DNA from: Listeria aquatica FSL S10-1188
GTDB taxonomy: Bacteria; Bacillota; Bacilli; Lactobacillales; Listeriaceae
Reading direction: 5' to 3'
NCBI RefSeq assembly: GCF_000525795.1
Contig: NZ_AOCG01000014.1
Location: 1 to 64,000 of the forward strand
Length of the DNA stretch: 64,000 nucleotides
The notes under the pieces are model-generated. The model saw nothing but the letters and a program-made list of their open reading frames with translations. It made no database searches and was not told the DNA's origin. How positions within the stretch are numbered: the first letter of the stretch is position 1; each line of letters starts with the position of its first letter. Position numbers and translations under genes: made by a program. Below, piece after piece: positions 27,563-36,833 of the stretch.

Positions 27563-28898
27563 TTAATAAATTTCTAAGTATTGATCTCTTTCCCAAGGAT
27601 GAACAGCCGTGCGGAACATATCACATTCAATTTCTTTTGCTTCAATGAAATGTTCATAAATGTGTTCTCCTAAGCCTTCACGAATGGCTTCATCTTTTGA
27701 AAGTTCTTTCATTGCATGAGAAAGGCTTTCAGGAAGATCATAAATTCCCGCTTCATGGCGCTCTTCTTCATCCATCCCGTAAATGTTGCGATCAACTGGT
27801 GTTGGAGGTGTTAAATTATTTTTCACACCCTCAAGTCCGGCTTTAAGAAGCACGGCCATTGCTAGATACGGATTAGCCGATGGATCAACACTTCGAAGTT
27901 CTAGTCGTGTACTTAATCCGCGAGAACTAGGAACTCGAATAAGCGGGCTACGGTTTTTACCGCTCCAAGCAATATAGCACGGTGCTTCATATCCTGGAAC
28001 AAGACGTTTGTATGAATTGATCGTTGGATTTGTAATCGCTGTATAACCTTTTGCGTGTTTAATCATTCCTGCTAAAAATTGATAAGCTGTTTCGCTTAAT
28101 TGTAGTTCGCCATCTTTATCATAAAAAGCATTTTCTTTACCTTTGAAAAGCGACATATTAAAGTGCATCCCTGACCCGTTCACTCCAAATAGAGGTTTTG
28201 GCATAAAGGTCGCGTGCAAGCCATGTTTTCTCGCAATCGTTTTAACAACGAGTTTAAACGTTTGAATGTTGTCACAAGCGGTAATCGCATCTTCATATTT
28301 AAAGTCAATTTCGTGCTGACCGGGAGCAACTTCATGGTGGGAAGCTTCGATTTCAAAGCCCATTTCCTCTAATTCAAGAACAATATCTCGACGGCAGTTT
28401 TCGCCAAGGTCCGTTGGGGCTAAATCAAAATAACCACCTGAGTCATTTAGTTCAAGTGTTGGTTTTCTGTTTTCATCTAGTTTGAACAAGAAAAACTCTG
28501 GTTCTGGTCCTAAATTAAAATCAGTAAAACCTAACTCATGCATTTCTTCAAGCACACGCTTTAAGTTCGCGCGCGGATCTCCATCAAATGGTGTCATATC
28601 TGGGTTATAAATATCGCAAATCATACGAGCAACTTTGCCTTTTTTCAGCTGTCCAAGGGAATACAACCCACGTATCTAAATCTGGAAATAGGTACATATC
28701 AGATTCTTCGATGCGCACAAATCCTTCAATTGATGAACCGTCAAACATCATTTTGTTATCTAAGGCCTTCTCTAATTGACTAACAGGGATTTCCACATTT
28801 TTGATTATTCCAAGAATGTCCGTGAATTGAAGACGAATAAATTTTACATTTTGCTCATCTGCGAAGCGAAAAATATCTTCTTTTGTATAATTTGCCAT
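27563..28898 (-). CDS. glnA: Glutamine synthetase type I (frameshifted)
   Basis: ATP-dependent synthesis of glutamine from glutamate and ammonia; in Firmicutes the feedback-inhibited enzyme also controls GlnR and TnrA. N-terminal [12 protein letters not shown] and [11 protein letters not shown] are visible. The metal/ATP region [13 protein letters not shown] is near residue 210, with [13 protein letters not shown] and [13 protein letters not shown] following. The frame breaks in the T6 run at 28640-28645; one base fewer joins [20 protein letters not shown] and gives 444 residues, the standard size. It follows glnR, with which it forms the usual operon. It would assimilate the ammonia made by NirB. 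Confidence 0.96.
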
Positions 28899-28964
28899 AC
28901 TAAATCCTCCCGAATCATTTTTTATATTAACTTTTTAAAAAGTAAATACCAAATTTCAACTCTA

Positions 28965-29333
28965 TTAAAGTTTTGGATATTGGTTCTTTTGAATATCCGT
29001 TCCCTTAACAAAGCGACCAGCTTGTTGCATTTCTTTTCGCAAAATTTTGCGAACATCTTCATCTGTAAGCGGAGTCTTTGCAACTTGTTCTTGCATTTTG
29101 TACATTTTCTTGATGCCCGCGATGTTTAAGCCATCATTTAAGTAGTCCTTGATTTCAAGCAATGTATCAATATCCTGTAAAGAATAATGGCGATGATTTC
29201 CTTCATTCCTTGCTGGATGTATTAGACCCTGATCCTCATAATATCGAATCTGCCGGGCAGTTAAGTTTGTCAGTTTCATCACCGGACCGATTGGAAAAAG
29301 CGGCATAGATCTACGAATTTCCTTTTCACCCAT
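28965..29333 (-). CDS. glnR: MerR-family nitrogen regulator GlnR
   Basis: GlnR represses glnRA under nitrogen excess when activated by feedback-inhibited glutamine synthetase. The 122-residue protein has RRSMPLFPIG, the winged-helix LTARQIRYYEDQGLI near residue 25 and a C-terminal regulatory tail (RKEMQQAGRFVKG), as in Bacillus GlnR. The ATG at 29333 is chosen because GGAGGG lies ten bases upstream; earlier in-frame ATGs overlap that site. Two GlnR-type operators overlap and precede its promoter, so it is autoregulated. Intact. Confidence 0.96.
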   Translation of the reverse strand: MGEKEIRRSMPLFPIGPVMKLTNLTARQIRYYEDQGLIHPARNEGNHRHYSLQDIDTLLEIKDYLNDGLNIAGIKKMYKMQEQVAKTPLTDEDVRKILRKEMQQAGRFVKGTDIQKNQYPKL

Positions 29334-29369
29334 AGCCATCATTCCCTCCATCTTTTTTAGGATAGTTGC

Positions 29370-29398
29370 ATTATATAAGATGTCATTTCTTTTGTCAA
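29370..29398 (-). promoter_or_regulatory. glnRA promoter
   Basis: Perfect consensus TTGACA (29393-29398), 17-bp spacer and TATAAT (29370-29375) on the minus strand. Confidence 0.93.
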
Positions 29399-29420
29399 AT
29401 TTATGTAAGATTATCTAACA
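29381..29420. promoter_or_regulatory. Two GlnR/TnrA operators
   Basis: TGTAAGATTATCTAACA (29404-29420) fits TGTNAN7TNACA exactly. TGTCATTTCTTTTGTCA (29381-29397) has one mismatch and covers the -35 and spacer. The gap is six bases, as in Bacillus glnRA. Confidence 0.9.
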
Positions 29421-29431
29421 CGTTTGTTTTA

Positions 29432-29464
29432 TAAAAAAAATACGAGCAAATACTGCTCGTATTG
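29432..29464 (-). terminator. Terminator after the methionine-gamma-lyase-family gene
   Basis: AATACGAGCA / TGCTCGTATT stem and T8 on the minus strand, just beyond the stop at 29474. Confidence 0.92.
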
Positions 29465-29473
29465 TATCTAAAG

Positions 29474-30713
29474 TTATTTACACGAAAAAAGCTCATTGAC
29501 AGCTTCAGAAACAGCAATTTTCACATGCTCATAAGTCAGCCCACCTTGGACATAAAGCTCATAAGGCGGACGAATGGGTCCATCTGCCGTTAATTCAAGA
29601 CTCGCTCCTTGAATAAAGGTTCCTGCTGCCATGATTACGTCATTTTCATAGCCAGGCATATAAGCACCAACTGGTAGCACATGGGCATTTACCGGTGAAA
29701 ATTTTTTGAATTTCTTGTGCAAATGTCACCATTTGAGACTCATCATGAAAAGAAACACTTTGAATTAAATCTGTCCGCTTTACATTCCATTTTGGTTTCG
29801 TTTCAATCCCACAAAGTTCAAGAAGAGCAGCAGTAAAACGCGCTCCTTTAACAGCTTGCGCAACTACGTGAGGCGCTAAGAAGAAACCTTGATACATTTC
29901 AAGCAGACTGTAAAGCGACGCCCCAGCTTCAAGACCAATTCCTGGGGTAGTTAACCGGTATCCGCAAAGTTCAATAAGGTCTTGGCGCCCAGCTAAGTAA
30001 CCACCAATTTTCGCAAGTCCACCCCCTGGATTTTTAATCAGAGAGCCTGCAATTAAATCAGCTCCCACATCTGTTGGCTCAAGTCGCTCAACAAACTCAC
30101 CGTAACAATTATCAACAAAAACAATAACGTCTGGATAAAGCGATTTAACAAAGCGGATCATTTCTTCAATTTCGGCGATCGAAAAAGAATCCCGTTCTGC
30201 ATATCCTTTTGACCGCTGAATCCCCACCATTTTTGTTTTCTCTGACAGTTTCTGCTCAACCTTTTGCCAGTCCACTTGATTGTGAGAAAGCGGAATGGCT
30301 TCGTAATGGATTTGAAAGTCTCGAAGCGAACCATTCCCCGCTTCACCACGAACGCCGACGATTTCTTCTAATGTATCATAAGGATCCCCCGTTATATAAA
30401 TCAATTCATCGCCGGGGCGAAGCACTCCAAAAAGCGCTGTGCTGATCGCATGAGTCCCTGAGATTAACTGCGGTCGCACAATGGCTGCTTCGGTGTGAAA
30501 AACAGAACGATAAACACGTTCGAGCGTGTCGCGCCCCTCATCATCATAGCCATAGCCTGTTGATGGATTAAAATGAAAGTCACTTACTTTATTTTCTCGA
30601 AAAGCTGCAAGAACTTTTGCTTGGTTTTCCTCAGCAATTTGGTCGGTTTCACTATTCCATTCTTGAATCATTTCTTCAGCTTGTTGCTTTAACTTACTTA
30701 CTTTTTCGTCCAT
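29474..30713 (-). CDS. YnbB-like PLP enzyme, methionine gamma-lyase / aluminium-resistance family (frameshifted)
   Basis: Member of the fold-type I PLP family annotated as aluminium resistance or methionine gamma-lyase related; the substrate is not established. It lies next to glnR in Bacillus (ynbB) and Listeria. Features: FNPSTGYGYDDEGRDTLERV, ISGTHAISTALFGVLRPGDE around residue 85, FVDNCYGEF near 200, and the PLP-lysine region GSLIKNPGGGLAKIGGY near 225. The frame breaks in the T6 run at 29702-29707; one base fewer joins EIQKFSPVNAHVLPVGAYMP and gives 412 residues. AAGGAAAG precedes the ATG. Confidence 0.88.
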
Positions 30714-30750
30714 TCGCTTTCCTTTCTTACTTCTTTGTTTTGTTCAACAC

Positions 30751-30775
30751 AAAAAAGGCAGGAAAACCTGCCTTC
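30751..30775 (-). terminator. hfq terminator
   Basis: AAGGCAGG TTTT CCTGCCTT hairpin and T6 on the minus strand. Confidence 0.92.
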
Positions 30776-30786
30776 TAAGTTTTATT

Positions 30787-31018
30787 TTAGTCTTCTTGAT
30801 TAAGCGCTACATTTTTTTTGTGGCGAGAATGTTGAAATCGCATGCTTAAAAACAAGTTGCTGCTTTCCTTCAACATCAAGAAGAACCGTAAAATTATCAA
30901 AACTTACGACACGTCCACGTAGCTGAAAGCCATTAGTTAAAAATACTGTGGCTAAAATTTTCTCCTTACGAAGTTGATTTAAATATTGATCTTGTAAAGC
31001 TTGTCCACCTTTGCTCAT
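30787..31018 (-). CDS. hfq: RNA chaperone Hfq (frameshifted at C-terminus)
   Basis: Sm-like hexameric RNA-binding protein assisting small-RNA regulation. The Sm core is complete: [39 protein letters not shown] and [14 protein letters not shown]. The frame breaks in the T8 run at 30822-30829. As printed the protein ends QKKCSA; one base fewer gives [10 protein letters not shown] with a stop at 30787 (76 residues; L. monocytogenes Hfq is 77). The core would be unaffected either way. It follows miaA, the conserved miaA-hfq pair, about 85 bases downstream. Confidence 0.95.
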
Positions 31019-31104
31019 GTTTCTCTCTCCTATCTCTCTTTAAAATCAATCACACAAAAAGGATTGCCAGAAGACCTCTGTCTCTGTTTCTAAAATTTAT
31101 ACCC

Positions 31105-32041
31105 TCATTTATAAGAATCAAACGGATTTGCCTTTAAAAATTGACTGATACAAGCATTTGCTTTTTCTTCAGTCAATTCCTCCAATACGTTAATCCAGTG
31201 AATCTTCATTCGGTTCCTAAACCAAGTCATCTGTCTTTTGGCAAAATGACGCGAATTCCTTTTTATTAGCCAAACAGCTTCTTCTTCTGTTAACAAGCCA
31301 TCGAAATGTTGAAACAATTCTTTGTAACCGATGCCGCGTGTTGCAGGCATATCTCCTAGAGATAAATCGAATAAAGCTCTTGCTTCTTTCGCTAATCCAG
31401 CTTCCATCATTTGATCAACTCGTCGATTAATTCGGTCGTAAAGTACAGAACGCTCTAATTCAAGGCCCAAAAAAAGAGGCTCAAATTCATCTGATAGCTT
31501 CGTTTCTACTTGATATTCGCTAAAAGGTCTACCTGTCAACTTAATCACTTCAAGCGCACGAATGACACGTCGTTTATTGTTAAAATGGATTTGTTTTGCA
31601 CTTTTAGGATCTTCAGCAAGTAGCCTATTATGAAGTGTTTGCGCGTCCATTTCTTCCAATTTAGCTCGGTACTCAGAATCTTCTGAAACGGTCCCAAACG
31701 AATAATTATAAAAAACCGATTGAATATAAAGACCTGTTCCACCTACAATAAAAGGAAGTTTGCCTTTTGAATGAATCATCCGAATTCTCTTCTTCGTTTC
31801 ATCTTTAAAGGCAGAAGCTGAAAAAAAACTCGTTTGGTTGGACGACATCAATTAGATAATGAGGAATACCACGCATTTCGTTTTCTGTGATTTTAGCCGT
31901 TCCGATATCAAGCCCCTTATAAACTTGCATAGAATCACCGCTAATGATTTCACCTTGCCATTTTTGAGCAAGTGAAACACTAAGTTCGGTTTTTCCAACA
32001 GCAGTCGGCCCGACAAGAACAATGACTGGAATTTTAGTCAA
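31105..32041 (-). CDS. miaA: tRNA dimethylallyltransferase MiaA (frameshifted)
   Basis: Adds dimethylallyl to A37 of tRNAs reading UNN codons. P-loop [14 protein letters not shown] at residues 8-21, [17 protein letters not shown] near 35 and [10 protein letters not shown] near 105 are typical. The frame breaks in the A8 run at 31821-31828; one base fewer joins [20 protein letters not shown] and gives about 311 residues. The start is TTG at 32041, with AAGGAGG nine bases upstream. It precedes hfq, as in most bacteria. Confidence 0.94.
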
Positions 32042-32132
32042 ACGAAAAAACCTCCTTTTCGTCTATTACTAATTTATCATGAAAACGACTGCTTGGAAAC
32101 TCTTTTTTTGCTTAACAGTGCTTGTTTAATAC

Positions 32133-32166
32133 AAAAGCACGCTCCTAATTCATCCTAGGAACGTGC
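32133..32166 (-). terminator. glpD terminator
   Basis: GCACGTTCCTA / TAGGAGCGTGC 11-bp stem (one G-T pair) followed by T4 on the minus strand. Confidence 0.85.
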
Positions 32167-32192
32167 CCGTACTTTTCTAAGTCTTTCGTCAT

Positions 32193-33879
32193 TTATTCAC
32201 TTTTTCTATCATGCCAATCCGCTGGTTCGCGCGCATCTTTAATTTGTGTATCTAATTCAACCTGCAATTTTTCACGCGTTTTTTCATCCCAGTGGAATAA
32301 CCGGTTCATTTCTTCAAACACTGCATCTTTCCATTCAAGTAGATAAGGCATATCGAAAAGCAAGTAGCCTGTTCTTCTAAGCAAGAAGTCAACTGGGTCT
32401 ATCACCGATTCATGATAGATTGCATAGTGCAATTCTGCATACAAACTATTCGGAAGTGTATCGATACCTTTTTCCTTATGTTCCTGTGCATAAGTAAATA
32501 ATTGATCGATATTTGTTCCAAAGCGTTTTACCACTTCACGAGCTTCTTCGAGTGACCAACCAAAACGGTTAATGGCTTCTTTAGCTTTCTTATCAATAAA
32601 GCTTTCTAGGTTGCCCGAGCCGCCAATATCTCCACCAGAAATCGGTAAATGTTTAGTTTGCACCGATTTAAATGTTTTTCCTGTTTCTTTACTCAAGCCT
32701 TTTGAAATATCATCTAGAAGTTTTTCAGCCATCTTTCTGTATCCTGTTAGTTTACCTCCAGCCATTGTAATTAAGCCACTATCAGAGAACCAGACTTCAT
32801 CCTTACGAGAAATTTCAGATGGATCCTTTCCTTCTTCATAGATAAGAGGTCTAACACCAGCCCAGCTAGATTCCACGTCTTTTTCTGTCACGTGTACATC
32901 TGGGAACATATAATTAATCGCTTTAATGACATAATTGTGATCTGATTCAAGCGCTTTTGGATTGATTGGTGATTCATCATAAAATGTATCCGTCGTTCCA
33001 ACATATACCTTTTTATCACGTGGAATCGCAAATACCATCCGACCGTCTGGTGTATCAAAATAAACGGCTTGTTCCATCGGGAATTTCTTCTTATCAATAA
33101 CTAAGTGAATCCCTTTTGTCAGACGCAGATGTTTATTATTATGGGAATAATCCAATTTACGAACCTTATCCACCCATGGTCCGGCGGCATTTATTACGCG
33201 GTGACCATAAATATCATACACTTTTCCGGAAAGACGATCCGTAACCGTTACTCCAGAAACTTGACGTTTGTCATCATAAATAAATTGTTCGGCTTTCGTA
33301 TAGTTAATTGCTTTCGCCCCGAGTTCAACTGCTTTTTTCATCACTTCAATAGTTAGTCTCGCATCATCCGTTCGGTACTCCACATAGTAACCCGAACCTT
33401 TTAGCCCGTCTTTTTTCACGAATGGATTTTTAGAGAGCGTTTCCGCTTTCGACAAAATTTTGCGGCGCTCACTTTTTTTTAACACCTGCTAAGTAATCAT
33501 AAAGTCGAATCCCAGCAGAAGCTGTTAATTTCCCCATATTTCCGCCTTTATGGAACGGTAGCATCATCCATTCTGGCGTCGTAACATGAGGCCCATTTTC
33601 ATAAACGATCGCCCGTTCTTTACCAAGCTCTGCAACTTCTTTTACTTCAAATTGTTGTAGGTAGCGCAAACCACCGTGTACGAGTTTCGTTGAACGACTT
33701 GATGTCCCGCTAGCAAAGTCATTCATCTCAACTAGAGCAACTGTCATTCCACGTGAAACTGCGTCTAGCGCAATCCCAGCTCCCGTAATTCCACCACCAA
33801 CGATCACTACATCAAATTTTTCATCTTGCATTTTTCTTTCAATCGTTTCTCTGTCAAAAGCTGAAAATAATTGTACCAT
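32193..33879 (-). CDS. glpD: Aerobic glycerol-3-phosphate dehydrogenase (frameshifted)
   Basis: FAD-dependent membrane-associated enzyme oxidising glycerol-3-phosphate to dihydroxyacetone phosphate and feeding the quinone pool. FAD motif [17 protein letters not shown] near residue 25, [18 protein letters not shown] near 65, and WAGVRPL and [14 protein letters not shown] further on are diagnostic. The frame breaks in the T8 run at 33473-33480; one base fewer joins [20 protein letters not shown] and gives 561 residues. AAGGGGG precedes the ATG. A leader terminator upstream suggests antitermination control, as for Bacillus glpD. Confidence 0.95.
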
Positions 33880-33988
33880 GATTTTTCCCCCTTCATATCT
33901 CGTTAACGCATCTACTCACCTATTCGCCTTTTCCACTAAATACACCTTTTGAAACGCAAAAAATAAAGTAAAGCTTACTTGCGAACAG

Positions 33989-34037
33989 AAAAAAAAGAGA
34001 CCACAAAACAGACGAATGGATCGTCGTTTGTAGTCTC
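33989..34037 (-). promoter_or_regulatory. Leader terminator of glpD (probable GlpP-type antitermination site)
   Basis: On the minus strand GAGACTACAAA pairs with TTTTGTGGTCTC, with an inner CGACGA/TCGTCTG stem, followed by T8. It lies 110 bases upstream of glpD and downstream of its likely -10 (TATAAT, 34078-34083). In Bacillus the equivalent terminator is overcome by GlpP with glycerol-3-phosphate; no glpP is visible in this window. Confidence 0.75.
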
Positions 34038-34077
34038 TCTAATCTCAAATAGACAATTTAACTATTAACTTATATCC

Positions 34078-34107
34078 ATTATAACCAATCTTTCTCAAAA
34101 GAGAAAG
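34078..34107 (-). promoter_or_regulatory. Probable glpD promoter region with palindrome
   Basis: TATAAT on the minus strand (34078-34083) has no good -35. A perfect CTTTCTC-AAAA-GAGAAAG palindrome (about 34090-34107) occupies the -35 region and could be an operator. Confidence 0.5.
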
Positions 34108-34284
34108 CATTTTGTTTTCAAAAAATAATTCTGTAAAATTTTATAGTAAAATAGAACTAATAGCCAGTGATGAATTTTAATAAACGATTCAAATACAATG
34201 TTTAAAAAGCGCTTTTATTTTAGGCGTATTTTCCTTTTTTTGTATCTAAGGTCTCAAAATGTTAAAAAAAAGCACCTTTATCCG

Positions 34285-34312
34285 TTACAGTATACCGCTT
34301 CTGTGGTATTAT
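34285..34312 (+). promoter_or_regulatory. oatA promoter
   Basis: TTACAG (34285-34290), 16-bp spacer and TATTAT (34307-34312) preceded by TGG. Confidence 0.6.
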
Positions 34313-34368
34313 TGATGGTGACTTAAAAATTACTTAAATTGAAATTACTGGGATTGGGAGATGTTATT

Positions 34369-36250
34369 TTGAAAAGAACTGCTCGTTACAGTAGAAAATA
34401 CGTTCCAAGTATTGATGGGCTTCGTGCACTGGCCGTTTTAGCAGTCATTGCTTACCATTTGAATTTTTCTTGGGCCAAGGGCGGTTTTATTGGCGTTGAT
34501 ATATTTTTCGTGTTATCTGGTTATTTAATTACAAATATTCTATTAACACAATGGGAAACTAAAAATACCATTGATTTAAAACAATTTTGGCTTAGACGGA
34601 TTCGAAGATTATTCCCTGCCGCTTATTTTATGATTATCTGCGTAGTTATTTTTGCGGTTTTATTTAATCGAAGTTTACTACCTAATCTTCGCGGTGATAG
34701 CATTGCTTCTTTTTTTCTATGTAAGCAACTGGTGGTTCATTTTCCATAACGTATCTTATTTTGATTCGTTTGGTGTCCCATCACCATTAAAAAAATTTAT
34801 GGTCACTTGCAATTGAAGAACAGTTTTATTTAATCTGGCCTCTTTTCTTATACGGATTTCTTCGTTTTATTAAGAATCCAAAGTGGCTGCTAAGAATCAT
34901 CATTGCTCTTGCCATTTTGTCTGCAATTCTAATGGGAATCCTTTACACTCCTGGTAGCGACCCAAGCCGGGTCTATTATGGAACGGATACTCGCCTATTT
35001 GATTTATTAAGTGGTTGTGCCCTTGCCTTTTTATGGCCTTTTAATCGACTCAGCCCTAAAATACCAGCAAAAAGCCGCCTTACACTCAACATTGCTGGTA
35101 CAATTAGCATCATTTTATTCTTTGTATTTGTTTATTTCTTAAGTGAATATCAAACTTTCCTCTATCGAGGCGGTCTATTTTTAGTCGCTCTTCTAGGCGT
35201 TATTATGATAGCAACGATTTCTCATCCATCTTGTTACTTAAGTCGCGTATTTAGTCTTAAGCCGCTACGCTGGATAGGAACACGGTCTTATGGCATTTAC
35301 TTGTGGCATTATCCGATTATTACACTAACAACTCCTGTGACTGAAATCGGTCAACCAAGTATTATGCGACCTGTTTTACAAGTAGCAGCGACTTTTATTA
35401 TTGCCGAACTCTCGTATCGCTATTTAGAAACACCCATTCGAAAACATGGTTTTTTCAATTTCATTCGCTCGTTCCGTTACAAAAATTATTTCGTATTTAA
35501 AAGTAAACCTGTTGGCCTTTGGGCGTCTATTCTCGTCCTCGTTCTTTCAGTTGGCACTTTCGCACTCGGAATGACGGGCATTTTATCCACTGAAACAAAA
35601 GCAGAAACGAAAAAAAACAACAGTGAAAACTTCTAATCATGGTGAGAAAACCAAAGTGCCTCCTAAAAAGGAAAAACAAGATACAAAAAAACAAATCAGA
35701 AACATCGAATAATGGCGCACAGCAAAACAAACAAGAAAACAAGCCAAATCAAGGAGCGGTTCCTCCTAAAAAAGATATGCCTTATCCTTATAAGCAAACA
35801 TTAGCACTCGGCGATTCGATTATGATTGACATCGAACCCTATTTAAAAGAAACTGTACCGAATGTGACGATTGACGGAAAAATCGGGCGACAACTATCTG
35901 ATGCCATTGGTATTGCGCCAAGCTATAAACAATATAACACCAGTGATAGCGCCGTAATTATTGAACTTGGAACAAACGGCCCATTCACCGAAAAACAATT
36001 AAATCGTTTATTAGATCAATTTGACGAGGCTCATATTTACTTTGTGAATTCCCGTGTTCCACGTGGATGGGAACAAGAAGTGAATGCTGCAATCAGTTCT
36101 GCCGCGGAAAACTATCCTAACTTAACGGTTATTGATTGGTACTCGCTTGCCAAAGTAAACAGTAGTTATTTTGAACCTGATGGAGTGCACTTGAAAAAAG
36201 AAGGTGCCAAGGCTTATGTGAACTTACTTATGCAAGCCATCAAGAAATAA
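34369..36250 (+). CDS. oatA: Peptidoglycan O-acetyltransferase OatA (four frameshifts)
   Basis: OatA acetylates N-acetylmuramic acid and gives lysozyme resistance. An N-terminal acyltransferase-3 domain with about ten or eleven TM helices starts SIDGLRALAVLAVIAYH and carries GVDIFFVLSGYLIT. A basic linker leads to an extracellular SGNH domain (LALGDSIMIDIEPY; FEPDGVHLKKEGAKAY with the Asp-x-x-His pair). Breaks lie at T7 34710-34716, A7 34789-34795, A8 35610-35617 and A7 35685-35691; one base fewer in each gives 625 residues. The start is TTG at 34369 (MKRTARYSRKY), with GGGAGA upstream. It occupies the oatA (lmo1291) position next to glpD. Confidence 0.92.
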
Positions 36251-36251
36251 A

Positions 36252-36295
36252 AAAAAACTCTTTTCCAGTCATTGGCTGGAAAAGAGTTTTTTTTA
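36252..36295. terminator. Bidirectional terminator between oatA and luxS
   Basis: AACTCTTTTCCAG / CTGGAAAAGAGTT 13-bp stem with a T run on the plus strand and an A run on the other side. Confidence 0.93.
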
Positions 36296-36757
36296 TGCAA
36301 ACACTTGCGACCAATTTGCGCGTTTCGCTAAAAACTCACGTGCAAGTTCTTTTGCTCCTTCTAAACTGTGACTTGCGGCAAAACCACATTGCATCTCATT
36401 GCACGCAGGTACTTCATCTTGTATTAAAACATCCTTTAATGTTTCCTCTAAAATACGAAGAAAATCTTCATAGTCATCATGGTTGATCATGGAAACGTAA
36501 AAGCCCGTTTGGCAGCCCATTGGACTAATATCAACGACTTTATCCGAATGATTTCGCGAAAGTTCTGCCATCAAATGCTCAAGTGAATGGAGCGCTGGCA
36601 TTTCCATATGCGCCTTATTAGGTTGCTTAAAGCGCACATCATATTTATAAATCTCATCCCCGTGCATGCCCTTTTTTACACCAGCAAGCCTCACATACGG
36701 CGCCTTCACCTTCGTATGATCCAAGTTAAAACTTTCTACATTCATTTTTTCACTCAT
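36293..36757 (-). CDS. luxS: S-ribosylhomocysteine lyase LuxS
   Basis: Cleaves S-ribosylhomocysteine to homocysteine and the AI-2 precursor in the activated methyl cycle. The 154-residue protein has the metal ligands in HSLEH (near residue 54) and the Cys of MQCG near 125, and the catalytic Cys in PMGCQTGFY near 82. The ATG at 36757 ([10 protein letters not shown]) is selected because GAGAGGAG precedes it; an in-frame ATG six codons earlier has no site. Monocistronic. Intact. Confidence 0.97.
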   Translation of the reverse strand: MSEKMNVESFNLDHTKVKAPYVRLAGVKKGMHGDEIYKYDVRFKQPNKAHMEMPALHSLEHLMAELSRNHSDKVVDISPMGCQTGFYVSMINHDDYEDFLRILEETLKDVLIQDEVPACNEMQCGFAASHSLEGAKELAREFLAKRANWSQVFA

Positions 36758-36833
36758 AAAAAAGCTCCTCTCCACAATCTTTTAAGCTAGAAAAACCGAC
36801 CAATCTTTTCCTCGAATAGCCGGTTTTCAGCTG

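Noticed and set aside
34200-34220. AAAAGCGCTTTT as a catabolite-responsive element for glpD or oatA
   Set aside because: The core is symmetrical but the flanking TG/CA bases of the cre consensus are absent, and its distance from either promoter is not convincing.
34339-35636. Separate acyltransferase pieces and a separate SGNH hydrolase as independent genes
   Set aside because: They rejoin into one OatA of normal length once four homopolymer excesses are removed.
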